A stretch of DNA of 64,000 nucleotides from Actinomycetota bacterium. GTDB taxonomy: Bacteria; Actinomycetota; Actinomycetes; S36-B12; UBA10799. Each line of letters opens with the position of its first letter. Position 1 is the first letter of the stretch. The notes beneath the pieces were generated by a model. It ran no database searches, was not told where the DNA came from, and saw only the letters and a program-made list of their open reading frames with translations. The position numbers were made by a program, and so were the translations under genes. Below, piece by piece: positions 25,620 to 33,777 of the stretch. The stretch is from the NCBI GenBank assembly GCA_020637055.1, contig JACJWR010000001.1:868001-932000 (forward strand), written 5' to 3'.

Positions 25620-25669
25620 TCATCAGGCCGTGCGGTCACCGTGCGGTGCTCCCGCGCCTGATGATCATG
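25615..25669 (+). terminator. Long inverted repeat between choD and guaA
   Basis: CATGATCATCAGGC (25615-25628) is exactly complementary to GCCTGATGATCATG (25656-25669). It starts at the choD stop codon and ends about 30 bp before the guaA -10 box. The 27-nt loop contains CGTGCGGT twice. It is probably a terminator isolating guaA; no T run is seen. Confidence 0.6.
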
Positions 25670-25699
25670 GCGTGCGGCGGCCACCGCTCGGCTGCTCAG

Positions 25700-25705
25700 T
25701 AGAGT
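25700..25705 (+). promoter_or_regulatory. -10 box of a leaderless guaA transcript
   Basis: TAGAGT, 6 nt, then ATG 25712; no Shine-Dalgarno. Confidence 0.6.
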
Positions 25706-25711
25706 CGGGGT

Positions 25712-27277
25712 ATGACAGCCGAGAACCCCGTCCTGGTCGTCGACTTCGGCGCCCAGTACGCGCAATTGATCGCACGGCGGGTGCGGGAGGCGAACGTCTA
25801 CTCCGAGATCGTGCCCCACAGCATGCCGGTGGCCCAGGTGCTGGCCAAAGCTCCGGCCGCGATCGTGCTGTCCGGCGGCCCGGCCAGCGTCTATGCCGAC
25901 GGCGCGCCGGTCGTGGATCCGGCCCTGTTCGATGCCGGCGTACCGGTGTTCGGCATCTGCTACGGCTTCCAGGCGATGGCCGCCGCCCTGGGTGGCACGG
26001 TCGACCGCACCGGGCTGCGCGAGTTCGGCGCCACCGATTTGACCGTCACCGACCCCGGCATCCTCTTCGACGGGTTGCCCGCGCAACAGCGGGTGTGGAT
26101 GTCCCACGGTGACGCCGTCGTGTCGGCGCCCGTCGGCTTCGAGGTCACGGCCACCACCGCCGGGGCGCCGGTGGCAGCGTTCGAGGACCGCCGTCGTCGA
26201 CTGGCCGGCGTGCAGTTCCACCCCGAGGTGTTGCACACCGACCACGGGCAGGCGATCCTCACGGCGTTCCTCACCGACATCGCCGAAGTGCCGCAGACCT
26301 GGACGACGGCGTCGGTGATCGACGAGCAGGTCGCGCGCATCCGCGCCCAGGTGGGCGATGAACGGGTGATCTGCGGGCTCAGCGGTGGCGTCGACTCAGC
26401 CGTGGCTGCCGCCCTCGTGCAGCGTGCGGTGGGTGACCAGTTGACCTGTGTGTTCGTCGACCACGGCCTGCTGCGCTCCGGGGAGGCCGAACAGGTCGAG
26501 CAGGACTTCGTGGCGGCCACAGGTGTGGCCTTGAAGGTCGTCGATGCGCGGGAACGGTTCCTCGCCGCTTTGGCCGGCGTCAGCGAACCGGAGACCAAGC
26601 GCAAAATCATCGGTCGGGAGTTCATCCGGGTGTTCGAGGATGCTGCCGGGGAGGTGGTGGCCGAGGCGGGCGCCCACGGCGAGATGGTGGGTTTCCTCGT
26701 GCAGGGCACGCTCTACCCGGATGTGGTCGAGTCCGGCGGCGGCACCGGTACCGCGAACATCAAGAGCCACCACAACGTCGGCGGATTGCCCGAAGACCTC
26801 CAGTTCGACCTGGTGGAGCCGCTGCGCAGCCTGTTCAAGGACGAGGTTCGCGCCGTCGGCCTCGAACTGGGTTTGCCGCCGGAGATCGTCTGGCGGCATC
26901 CGTTCCCCGGTCCCGGCCTGGCGATCCGGATCATCGGTGAGGTGACCGAGGAGCGACTCGAGGTGCTTCGGGCCGCGGATGCGATCGCCCGGGAGGAACT
27001 CACCGCGGCCGGCCTCGACCGAGACGTCTGGCAGTTCCCGGTGGTGCTGCTCGCCGATGTCCGCAGCGTCGGCGTGCAGGGCGACGGCCGCACCTATGGG
27101 CACCCGATCGTGCTCCGCCCGGTATCCAGCGAGGATGCCATGACGGCGGATTGGTCGCGGTTGCCGTACGAACTGATCGCACGGATCTCGAACCGGGTCA
27201 CCAACGAGGTGGACGAAGTCAACCGGGTGGTGCTCGACGTCACCAGCAAACCGCCCGGGACCATCGAGTGGGAGTGA
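25712..27277 (+). CDS. guaA: GMP synthase (glutamine-hydrolyzing)
   Basis: GuaA aminates XMP to GMP with glutamine and ATP. The N-terminal class I amidotransferase has the nucleophile Cys in VFGICYGFQAM and His/Glu in VQFHPEVLHT. The ATP pyrophosphatase domain has GLSGGVDSAVAAAL, and the C-terminal dimer domain ends DVTSKPPGTIEWE. It has 521 residues, normal length. Together with guaB it completes GMP synthesis in this window. Confidence 0.98.
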   Translation: MTAENPVLVVDFGAQYAQLIARRVREANVYSEIVPHSMPVAQVLAKAPAAIVLSGGPASVYADGAPVVDPALFDAGVPVFGICYGFQAMAAALGGTVDRTGLREFGATDLTVTDPGILFDGLPAQQRVWMSHGDAVVSAPVGFEVTATTAGAPVAAFEDRRRRLAGVQFHPEVLHTDHGQAILTAFLTDIAEVPQTWTTASVIDEQVARIRAQVGDERVICGLSGGVDSAVAAALVQRAVGDQLTCVFVDHGLLRSGEAEQVEQDFVAATGVALKVVDARERFLAALAGVSEPETKRKIIGREFIRVFEDAAGEVVAEAGAHGEMVGFLVQGTLYPDVVESGGGTGTANIKSHHNVGGLPEDLQFDLVEPLRSLFKDEVRAVGLELGLPPEIVWRHPFPGPGLAIRIIGEVTEERLEVLRAADAIAREELTAAGLDRDVWQFPVVLLADVRSVGVQGDGRTYGHPIVLRPVSSEDAMTADWSRLPYELIARISNRVTNEVDEVNRVVLDVTSKPPGTIEWE

Positions 27278-27300
27278 CCGAGCGCCGGACGGGCACCGGC

Positions 27301-27306
27301 TAGGGT
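27301..27306 (+). promoter_or_regulatory. -10 box before the small membrane protein gene
   Basis: TAGGGT, 7 nt, then ATG 27314; no Shine-Dalgarno. Confidence 0.6.
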
Positions 27307-27313
27307 TGTCGCC

Positions 27314-27673
27314 ATGGAGTTCCTCGAACACGTCCTCGTCGTGCTGCACTTCCTCGGCCTGGCCGCGCTCATCGGCGGCTTCCTGGTGCAGATCAAGGAC
27401 CAGAACAAGGTCGTCAACAACGCGATGTTCCACGGTGCCCTGACCCAGCTGGTGACTGGGGTGGCGTTGGTCGGCCTGGCCTATCCGCTGGCCGACGGGG
27501 ATGAGGAGCTCTACCCGGACAACGCCAAGATCGCGGTGAAACTGGTGGTCCTGCTGGTGGTGCTGGGGCTGATCGTGGCCAACCGGAAGAAGCCGAGCAT
27601 CAGCACGGGCATCTGGGGGGCCATCGGCGGCCTCGCCATTCTGAACGTCGTCATCGCCGTCTTCTGGCGGTAG
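27314..27673 (+). CDS. Small integral membrane protein, function unknown
   Basis: The protein has 119 residues with about four hydrophobic segments: near residues 6-25, 40-58, 72-90 and 98-118. A polar loop DGDEELYPDNAKIA separates segments two and three. No enzymatic motif is visible. Genes of this kind occur beside guaA and pcrA in other actinobacteria. It has its own leaderless-type promoter. Confidence 0.8.
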   Translation: MEFLEHVLVVLHFLGLAALIGGFLVQIKDQNKVVNNAMFHGALTQLVTGVALVGLAYPLADGDEELYPDNAKIAVKLVVLLVVLGLIVANRKKPSISTGIWGAIGGLAILNVVIAVFWR

Positions 27674-27695
27674 CCGGGGCGTCCGCGTCGGCGCC

Positions 27696-27701
27696 TAGAC
27701 T
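27696..27701 (+). promoter_or_regulatory. -10 box of a leaderless pcrA transcript
   Basis: TAGACT, 6 nt, then GTG 27708; no Shine-Dalgarno. Confidence 0.6.
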
Positions 27702-27707
27702 TGGCCC

Positions 27708-29930
27708 GTGACCGACTCCCTCGCCGACCTCAACCCGCAGCAGCGGGAGGCGGTTGTCAGCGAAGCACGGGCGCTGCTGATCGTCGCCGGTGCCGGGTCC
27801 GGCAAGACCCGGGTGCTCACCCGGCGGATCGCCCACCTGCTGGAGACCAGGCAGGCGGTGCCCGGCGAGATCCTTGCGATCACCTTCACCAACAAGGCTG
27901 CCGCCGAGATGCGCGAGCGGGTGGAACAGCTGGTGGGTCGACGGGCCCGGGCGATGACCGTGTCCACGTTCCACTCGGCCTGTGTGAGGATCTTGCGGGC
28001 CCACGCCGATCGGCTGGGCCTGCCCTCCGGATTCACCATCTACGACCAGGCCGACTCGCTGCGACTGCTCACCATGGTGATGCGGGATGCCAACCTGGAC
28101 ATCAAGCGGACCACACCGCGGGCCATGGCCAGCCGGATCTCCGCGCTGAAGAACGAACTGATCGACTTCGACGAATGCGCCCGCACGGCCGTGGTCCCCG
28201 CCGACGTGACGCTCGCCGAGGTCTATCGCGAATACCAGCAGCGCCTGCTGCGCGCGGGGGCGGTCGATTTCGATGATCTGATCGGCCACACGGTTGCCCT
28301 GCTCACGGGTTTCCCCGAGGTCGCCGAGCACTACCACCGCCGGTTTCGGCACATCCTGGTGGACGAGTATCAGGACACCAACCATGCCCAGTACCTGCTG
28401 ATCCGGGCCTTGGTGGGCGACGGAGCTGATGGGGTTCCTCCGGCCGCGCTCTGCGTGGTCGGCGATTCGGACCAGTCGATCTACGCGTTCCGCGGCGCCA
28501 CGCTACGCAACATCGAGCAGTTCGAAGCCGACTTCCCCGACGCCAAGGTGATTCTGCTCGAGCAGAACTATCGGTCCACCCAGCGCATCCTCACCGCCGC
28601 CAACGCGGTGATCACTCGGAACGCCCAACGCCGCCCCAAGCGCTTGTGGACAGACGCGGGTGACGGCGCCCCGCTGGTGGTGCACGTGGCCGATGACGAA
28701 CGCGCCGAGGCCGGCTTCATCGCGTCGGAGATCGATGCTCTGAGCGACGACCACGGCGTGCGGCCGGGAGACGTCGCGGTGTTCTATCGGACCAACGCGC
28801 AGTCACGTGCGGTCGAGGAAGTACTGATCCGCGTCGGGCTGCCGTATCGGGTCGTCGGTGGCACCCGCTTCTATGAGCGCAAGGAGATCAAAGATGCGCT
28901 CGCCTACCTGAAGGTGCTGGCCAACCCGGCCGACGACGTGTCGCTGCGGCGCATCCTGAACACCCCGAAACGAGGCATCGGCGACCGCACCGAAGAACTC
29001 GTCGCGTCGTTCGCGCAGCGGGAACGCATCACGTTCCACGACGCCGTGCGACGCGCCGGGGAGGTGCCGGGGCTGACGCCGCGGGCCGTGAAATCGCTGG
29101 CCGGATTCGTGTCCGTGCTGGACGACCTGAAGGCCGTGCAGGATTCCGAGGCTGGACTCGGGGCGGTGGTGCAGTCGGTGCTGGAACTCACCGGGATGCT
29201 GGCCGAGTTCGCCGCCTCGGACGATCCGCAGGACGTCACCCGTGCCGAGAACCTCGCCGAGTTGGAGTCCGTCGCCCTCGAGTTCGCCGCGGATCGGGTT
29301 GACCTGGAGGAGGGCCCGGCGACGCTGGACGACTTCTTGGAGCGGGTGGCTCTGGTGTCCGACGCCGACGAGATCCCGGATGCCGACGGCGGAGTGGTCA
29401 CCCTGATGACGCTGCATACCGCCAAGGGTCTCGAGTTCCCGGTGGTGTTCCTCACCGGCATGGAGGACGGTGTCTTCCCGCATTCGCGATCGCTCGGCGA
29501 CCCGCGCGAACTCGAGGAGGAACGGCGCCTCGCCTATGTCGGCATCACCAGAGCGCGCGAGCGGCTCTACCTCACCAGGGCTCGCATGCGAGCCGCCTGG
29601 GGCAGCCCGATCTCCAATCCGCCGAGTCGCTTCCTGGCGGAGCTGCCCGACGAGGTCGTCGACCACCGCGGGGAGCCGGCCGATGCTTCTGCCAGCTACA
29701 CCTCATCGACGTTCCCCGGGACCGGTTCGCGGTCGGATCGCACATCTCCCGGCGCTGCGGTACTCAACCTCACACCGGGCGAACGAGTGGTGCATCCCTC
29801 GTTCGGACTCGGCACCGTGGTGACCACCCGGGGTGTCGGTGATCGTGCCGAAGCCAGCATCGATTTCGGCAGTGAGGGCACCAAGCGGCTGCTGCTGCGC
29901 TACGCCCCGGTGTCCCGCCTCGACGACTGA
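27708..29930 (+). CDS. pcrA: ATP-dependent DNA helicase UvrD/PcrA
   Basis: This is a superfamily 1 3'-5' helicase for repair and for clearing RecA or stalled polymerase, 740 residues. The helicase motifs in order are VAGAGSGKTRVLTRR (I), TFTNKAAAEM (Ia), VDEYQDTN (II), VGDSDQSIYAFRGA (III), QNYRST (IV), VTLMTLHTAKGLEFPVVF (V) and AYVGITRARERLYL (VI). The C-terminus GERVVHPSFGLGTVV and LLLRYAPVSRLDD is the Tudor-like domain that contacts RNA polymerase in PcrA. Confidence 0.97.
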   Translation: MTDSLADLNPQQREAVVSEARALLIVAGAGSGKTRVLTRRIAHLLETRQAVPGEILAITFTNKAAAEMRERVEQLVGRRARAMTVSTFHSACVRILRAHADRLGLPSGFTIYDQADSLRLLTMVMRDANLDIKRTTPRAMASRISALKNELIDFDECARTAVVPADVTLAEVYREYQQRLLRAGAVDFDDLIGHTVALLTGFPEVAEHYHRRFRHILVDEYQDTNHAQYLLIRALVGDGADGVPPAALCVVGDSDQSIYAFRGATLRNIEQFEADFPDAKVILLEQNYRSTQRILTAANAVITRNAQRRPKRLWTDAGDGAPLVVHVADDERAEAGFIASEIDALSDDHGVRPGDVAVFYRTNAQSRAVEEVLIRVGLPYRVVGGTRFYERKEIKDALAYLKVLANPADDVSLRRILNTPKRGIGDRTEELVASFAQRERITFHDAVRRAGEVPGLTPRAVKSLAGFVSVLDDLKAVQDSEAGLGAVVQSVLELTGMLAEFAASDDPQDVTRAENLAELESVALEFAADRVDLEEGPATLDDFLERVALVSDADEIPDADGGVVTLMTLHTAKGLEFPVVFLTGMEDGVFPHSRSLGDPRELEEERRLAYVGITRARERLYLTRARMRAAWGSPISNPPSRFLAELPDEVVDHRGEPADASASYTSSTFPGTGSRSDRTSPGAAVLNLTPGERVVHPSFGLGTVVTTRGVGDRAEASIDFGSEGTKRLLLRYAPVSRLDD

Positions 29931-29937
29931 GGCTGCA

Positions 29938-29968
29938 CCGGACCGGCCCCCACCGGATTGAGGTCCGG
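29938..29968 (+). terminator. Weak hairpin after pcrA
   Basis: CCGGACC (29938-29944) pairs with GGTCCGG (29962-29968) across a 17-nt loop, 8 bp after the pcrA stop; no T run. A terminator is plausible. Confidence 0.4.
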
Positions 29969-30046
29969 CCGGATCAACCCCTGCGCTGGAGTGATCGTCG
30001 CCACCACGCTGTGTGACGACTCACAGGCGAATTGTCCGAATAGTCC

Positions 30047-30164
30047 GGTTTCTGCACGTGTAGCTCGCCGCAGCGCGGGGGACAGTCAAGTCACGACAGG
30101 CGAAAGCCGCGGGGGAGTCGCGCAGACCGTCCCGGGAGCGCGACCTCAGACACAGCAGAAAGCC
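30047..30164 (+). promoter_or_regulatory. Structured 5' leader of the M23 peptidase gene
   Basis: A closing stem TTTCTGC (30049-30055) with GCAGAAA (30155-30161) encloses about 100 nt. Inside are GGC-GAAA-GCC (30099-30108, a GNRA tetraloop), CGAC/GTCG around it, and GGGAC (30079-30083) able to pair with GTCCC (30129-30133). CTCGCCGC...GCGGGGGAC and CCCGGGAGCGCGACCTC vaguely recall ydaO (c-di-AMP) riboswitch conserved segments, and actinobacterial ydaO elements often control wall peptidases, but the GGGGUGAAUC core is missing. The weak GAAAG near the start codon is buried in the closing stem. Confidence 0.45.
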
Positions 30165-30174
30165 GACACGAATC

Positions 30175-30828
30175 ATGTTCAAGTTCGCAGCACGCAGAAG
30201 CACAGTCGCTTCCTTCTCGGGCGCAGCCGTGGCGTTGGCTGCGGTGACCCTCGGGGCGGAACCCGCAGCGGCCAGCCCCAAGGCGACGAATCTGGTGGTC
30301 AGCGGTTCGGCCGCCGTCGGAGCGCCGGTCACGGACCCCGCCGCCGCCGAAGCCGACGCCGCCGCCGAGGCGGCCCGTGCCGCCGCCGAAGCAGAGTTCC
30401 GGGAAGCGGTGGCCAAGTCCATGGTGGAGCAGGCCGCGGCGGCAGACGCCGCCTGGCACACACCGGTGGGCGACTACCGGATCAGCAGCTACTACGGCGA
30501 GATGCGCTCCGACGGACCACACAACGCCATCGACCTCGCCGGCCCGGAAGGGCAGGATGTGGTGGCCGGTCGGACCGGGACCGTGACGTCGGCCGGTTGG
30601 CAGAGCGGGTACGGATTCACGGTCGAGATCGACCACGGCGACGGCCACACCAGTCTGTACGCCCACTTGATGTCCGAGCCCTACGTGGCCGTCGGCCAGC
30701 GCGTGGCCGGTGGTCAGCCGATCGGGGCCCTCGGCAACACCGGCTACAGCACCGGGCCGCACCTCCACTTGGAGGTGGAGCGCCACGGCGTGCTGATCAA
30801 CCCGATGGAGGTCATGCCGATCCCGTGA
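30175..30828 (+). CDS. Secreted M23 (LytM-type) metallopeptidase
   Basis: The protein has 217 residues. Residues 1-33 are a signal peptide ending AAAS. An Ala/Glu-rich helical linker (about 55-92) follows, then the M23 domain: zinc ligands H116 and D120 (HNAIDLA) and H198, with catalytic H164 (LYAHL) and H196 in GPHLHLEV. It should cut peptidoglycan cross-bridges outside the cell. A long structured leader, rather than a normal Shine-Dalgarno, precedes it and suggests RNA-level control. Confidence 0.92.
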   Translation: MFKFAARRSTVASFSGAAVALAAVTLGAEPAAASPKATNLVVSGSAAVGAPVTDPAAAEADAAAEAARAAAEAEFREAVAKSMVEQAAAADAAWHTPVGDYRISSYYGEMRSDGPHNAIDLAGPEGQDVVAGRTGTVTSAGWQSGYGFTVEIDHGDGHTSLYAHLMSEPYVAVGQRVAGGQPIGALGNTGYSTGPHLHLEVERHGVLINPMEVMPIP

Positions 30829-30851
30829 CCCGGGATCACCGTTGAGACGTG

Positions 30852-30925
30852 GAACGCCCGTCAGCCACTTGACGCGGACTTGCCGTGCCCCTGGGCACGC
30901 GCCGCGCGATGGCCGACGGGCGTTC
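30852..30925 (+). terminator. Inverted repeat with T run spanning the lipase 3' end
   Basis: GAACGCCCGTC (30852-30862) pairs with GACGGGCGTTC (30915-30925), followed by TTTT. The loop of 52 nt contains a second hairpin CGTGCCC-CT-GGGCACG (30884-30899). It fits a plus-strand terminator for the M23 gene, with its arms inside or at the end of the minus-strand lipase. Confidence 0.5.
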
Positions 30926-31859
30926 TTTTCGCCGTCTGCGACGCGATCGATGTCGCGCCCGGTGCCAACGTGGTGCCGTCAGCGTCGATATGGGCCAGCG
31001 TGGTGCTGATCTCGTGCACGACCCGGCCGTCGACCGGGAGCGACATGTGCCCGACTCCGCGTACGAAGACGTTGCGGGCGTTGAGGTCGTCGTGCTCGAT
31101 GCGGGCATTCCGCTTGGGAATGATCATCTGATCGAGATCGGACCAGACCGCCACCATCCGGGTCTTGCATCCCGGAGCCGGTTCGGACAACTCGGCGACG
31201 ATGGGACTGTCCGGCCGCAGCTGACGTGCCACGTTGTGGGGAACGAGTTTGGCGGGGGCGGTCCCCAGGTGCGGCGTGCCGAGGGTGACCAAGGTGTGCA
31301 CCCGGGCGTCGCCGCCCAGTCGTTGCACGTAGTAGCGGGCGATCAGGCCGCCCATCGAGTGTCCGATCACGTGCACACGTTCGTAGCCGGTTTCCCGGCA
31401 CACCCTTTCGACCAGGCGGTTCAGTCGCTTCGCCACTCGGCGGATGTCGTCGGTCAGCGGCGAGTAGTTCAACGAGATAGTCCGGCCGAAGCCCCGCCGC
31501 ATCAACGAGCGCCGTAGCAGCGTGAAGATCGTGTGGTTGTCCACCACGCCGTGGACCAAGATGATCGGCGTTCCGGCAGCTTCGACGTCGCCGATGATCA
31601 GCCCGCGCTGCACCGGCGCCAGACCCTCCAGGTTGTGCCGCTCCTGCGCCTCCCGGGCGCGCTCCTCCAGCAGGGTGAGCGGGTACATGGCGATGTGTGC
31701 GCTCAGCCACGCGCATTCGATGGCCGTTCCTCGCACGCCGGCCGGGGTCAGGACGGTTTTGCGGGCTCGGCGGGTGGTCTCCCGGGCGCGGTCGAACCGG
31801 CCCACCAGGCGTTCCAACCCGCTGGCGCCGTCCGACTCGGGACAGTCGTCGTCGGTCAC
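30861..31859 (-). CDS. Triacylglycerol lipase/esterase, alpha/beta hydrolase (EstA-like)
   Basis: The protein has 332 residues. PIILVHGVVDNHTIF (oxyanion), VIGHSMGGLIARYYVQRLGG (nucleophile elbow), TLGTPHLGTAPAK (lipase class 2 feature) and the C-terminal GVGHMSLP His are present. There is no clear signal peptide; a hydrophobic stretch near SAHIAMYPLTLL may associate with the membrane. The start is GTG 31859 because a TAGGTT box lies 7 nt upstream; ATG 31889 would add 10 residues but includes that box. The final 25 residues are basic and low complexity. Confidence 0.88.
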   Translation of the reverse strand: MTDDDCPESDGASGLERLVGRFDRARETTRRARKTVLTPAGVRGTAIECAWLSAHIAMYPLTLLEERAREAQERHNLEGLAPVQRGLIIGDVEAAGTPIILVHGVVDNHTIFTLLRRSLMRRGFGRTISLNYSPLTDDIRRVAKRLNRLVERVCRETGYERVHVIGHSMGGLIARYYVQRLGGDARVHTLVTLGTPHLGTAPAKLVPHNVARQLRPDSPIVAELSEPAPGCKTRMVAVWSDLDQMIIPKRNARIEHDDLNARNVFVRGVGHMSLPVDGRVVHEISTTLAHIDADGTTLAPGATSIASQTAKRTPVGHRAARAQGHGKSASSG

Positions 31860-31866
31860 GGGGACC

Positions 31867-31872
31867 AACCTA
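31867..31872 (-). promoter_or_regulatory. -10 box of a leaderless lipase transcript
   Basis: TAGGTT on the minus strand, 7 nt before GTG 31859; no Shine-Dalgarno. Confidence 0.55.
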
Positions 31873-32000
31873 GACGACTTCGATGGCAATTCGTAGCCAG
31901 GCGCTCCGATTTCCGGCTCTCCAAGATCGGGCGGCCGTCACGGCGGGTATCGTGGGGGCCAAGAACCCACGGGTCTGGATTCGGACGGAAGGCGGTTGTC

Positions 32001-32408
32001 ATGGCTGAGTCACCGGTGCGCGTTGTGGTCGCCAAGCCAGGACTCGACGGCCACGACCGCGGAGCGAAGGTCGTCGCCCGAGCGCTGCGCGACGCCGGCA
32101 TCGAGGTGATCTACACCGGTCTGCACCAAACGCCGGAGATGATCGTGGAGACCGCCATCCAGGAGGACGCCGATGCGGTCGGCCTGTCGGTGCTCTCCGG
32201 CGCCCACATGACCCTCTTCCGGCGGGTGATCGACCTGCTGGCCGAACGGGGTGCCTCCGACATCGTGGTGTTCGGCGGCGGGATCATCCCGGACGATGAC
32301 ATCCCGCTGCTGTTGGACATGGGTGTCTCCCGGGTGTTCACTCCCGGGACTCGCACCCAGGACATCGTCGACTGGGTGAATTCGACGCTGCTGCCCACCC
32401 CGGCATAG
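32001..32408 (+). CDS. Standalone cobalamin-binding domain, acyl-CoA mutase small subunit type
   Basis: The protein has 135 residues, all one B12-binding domain like the C-terminus of methylmalonyl-CoA mutase. RVVVAKPGLDGHDRGAKVVA holds the DxHxxG motif that binds cobalt through His; SVLSGAHMTL and VFGGGIIPDDD complete the fold. GGAAGG lies 8 nt before the ATG. No large mutase subunit is in the window, so it must pair with one encoded elsewhere or act otherwise. It lies 190 bp before sucC, and succinyl-CoA is the product of methylmalonyl-CoA mutase. Confidence 0.88.
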   Translation: MAESPVRVVVAKPGLDGHDRGAKVVARALRDAGIEVIYTGLHQTPEMIVETAIQEDADAVGLSVLSGAHMTLFRRVIDLLAERGASDIVVFGGGIIPDDDIPLLLDMGVSRVFTPGTRTQDIVDWVNSTLLPTPA

Positions 32409-32505
32409 GCACTCGTCGCAGGCAAGCCGCGGGCGGTGTGCCGTCGACCGCATCCTGACCGCCGTCCGGCGCAGGGGGTCTGGCGGCCGGCGGGTGGTGC
32501 CTCGG

Positions 32506-32511
32506 TAGGGT
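32506..32511 (+). promoter_or_regulatory. Candidate -10 box of sucCD
   Basis: TAGGGT, giving a leader of about 80 nt before sucC that includes CTGCC/GGCAG pairing near 32520-32542. GGAACGGG serves as ribosome site. Confidence 0.45.
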
Positions 32512-32597
32512 GCAGGTAGCTGCCGGACCATGCTGGCAGTCCCCGGCGCGGGAGCGTCGGAACCCTAGCCCAGGCGAGGAACGGAACGGGTGTAGCT

Positions 32598-33776
32598 GTG
32601 GATCTATACGAGTACCAAGCCAAGGAGATGTTCGCCGACCACGGCGTCGCCACGCAGGTGGGGGTAGTGGTGACCTCGCCCAAGGCCGCCCGCGACGCCG
32701 CCGAACAGATCGGCGGCACCGTGGTGGTCAAGGCACAGGTCAAGACCGGCGGGCGGGGCAAGGCCGGCGGAGTCAAATTGGCCTCCGATCCGGCTGATGC
32801 CGAAGCCAAGGCGGAGGGAATCCTCGGCCTGGACATCAAGGGCCACATCGTCAACAAGGTGCTGGTCGTGCCAGCCAGTGACATCGCCGAGGAGTACTAC
32901 GTCTCCTACCTCGTCGATCGGGCCAACCGCTCGTTCCTCGCCATGGCGAGTGTGGAGGGCGGCGTCGACATCGAAGAGGTCGCGGCCACCAACCCGGAGG
33001 CCCTGGCCAAGGTCGCCATCGACCCGTTGACCGGGGTCGACCGGGCCAAGGCCGAAGAGATCGTGGCGCAGGCGAACTTCCCGGCCGAGATCGCCGACGA
33101 TGTCGCCGCGATGCTCGTGGACCTGTGGGACGTCTTCGTGGGGGAGGACGCCACGCTGGTTGAGGTCAACCCGCTGGTGCAGACCCCGACCGGGGAAGTG
33201 CTGGCGCTCGACGGCAAAGTCACTCTGGACGGCAATGCCGACTTCCGCCACCCCGCCCACGCCGAGCTCGCCGACGAGCAGGCGGAGGATCCGCTCGAAC
33301 TCCGCGCGGCCGCCAAGGGGTTGAACTACGTGAAGCTCTCCGGCGAGGTGGGCATCATCGGCAACGGCGCCGGACTCGTGATGAGCACGTTGGATGTCGT
33401 CGCCTACGCCGGCGAAGAGTTCGGCGGTGTCAAACCCGCCAACTTCCTCGACATCGGCGGCGGCGCCTCGGCGGAGGTCATGGCGGACGGTTTGGAAATC
33501 ATCCTCGGGGACCCCGAGGTCAAGGCGGTGTTCGTCAACGTCTTCGGCGGCATCACGGCCTGTGACGCCGTTGCCGCAGGCATCATCCAGGCCTTCGCCA
33601 TCCTGGCCGACCGAGGGGAGACCCCCGACAAGCCGTTGGTGGTGCGGTTGGACGGCAACAACGCGGACGTGGGTCGGAAAATCCTGGTGGAGGCCGAACA
33701 CGACCTCATCGAAATGGTGGAAACGATGGACGATGCGGCCCGCCGGGTCGCCGAACTCGCGGCACAAGGAGCCTGA
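32598..33776 (+). CDS. sucC: Succinate--CoA ligase, beta subunit
   Basis: SucC with SucD interconverts succinyl-CoA and succinate with NTP formation in the TCA cycle. The start MDLYEYQAKEMFADHGV, the ATP-grasp segment VVVKAQVKTGGRGKAGGVKL, VEVNPLVQTPTGEVLALD and VNVFGGITACDAVAAGII are diagnostic. It has 392 residues. The start is GTG 32598. sucD follows after 1 bp. Confidence 0.97.
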   Translation: MDLYEYQAKEMFADHGVATQVGVVVTSPKAARDAAEQIGGTVVVKAQVKTGGRGKAGGVKLASDPADAEAKAEGILGLDIKGHIVNKVLVVPASDIAEEYYVSYLVDRANRSFLAMASVEGGVDIEEVAATNPEALAKVAIDPLTGVDRAKAEEIVAQANFPAEIADDVAAMLVDLWDVFVGEDATLVEVNPLVQTPTGEVLALDGKVTLDGNADFRHPAHAELADEQAEDPLELRAAAKGLNYVKLSGEVGIIGNGAGLVMSTLDVVAYAGEEFGGVKPANFLDIGGGASAEVMADGLEIILGDPEVKAVFVNVFGGITACDAVAAGIIQAFAILADRGETPDKPLVVRLDGNNADVGRKILVEAEHDLIEMVETMDDAARRVAELAAQGA

Positions 33777-33777
33777 C

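Noticed and set aside
30012..30025. TGTGA-N4-TCACA as a CRP site
   Set aside because: CRP-type sites have TGTGA-N6-TCACA; the spacing of 4 breaks the required geometry, so I do not annotate it.
30047..30164. Firm call of a ydaO c-di-AMP riboswitch
   Set aside because: The conserved GGGGUGAAUC and GUCAGCUAACC segments are not present; kept only as a structured leader.
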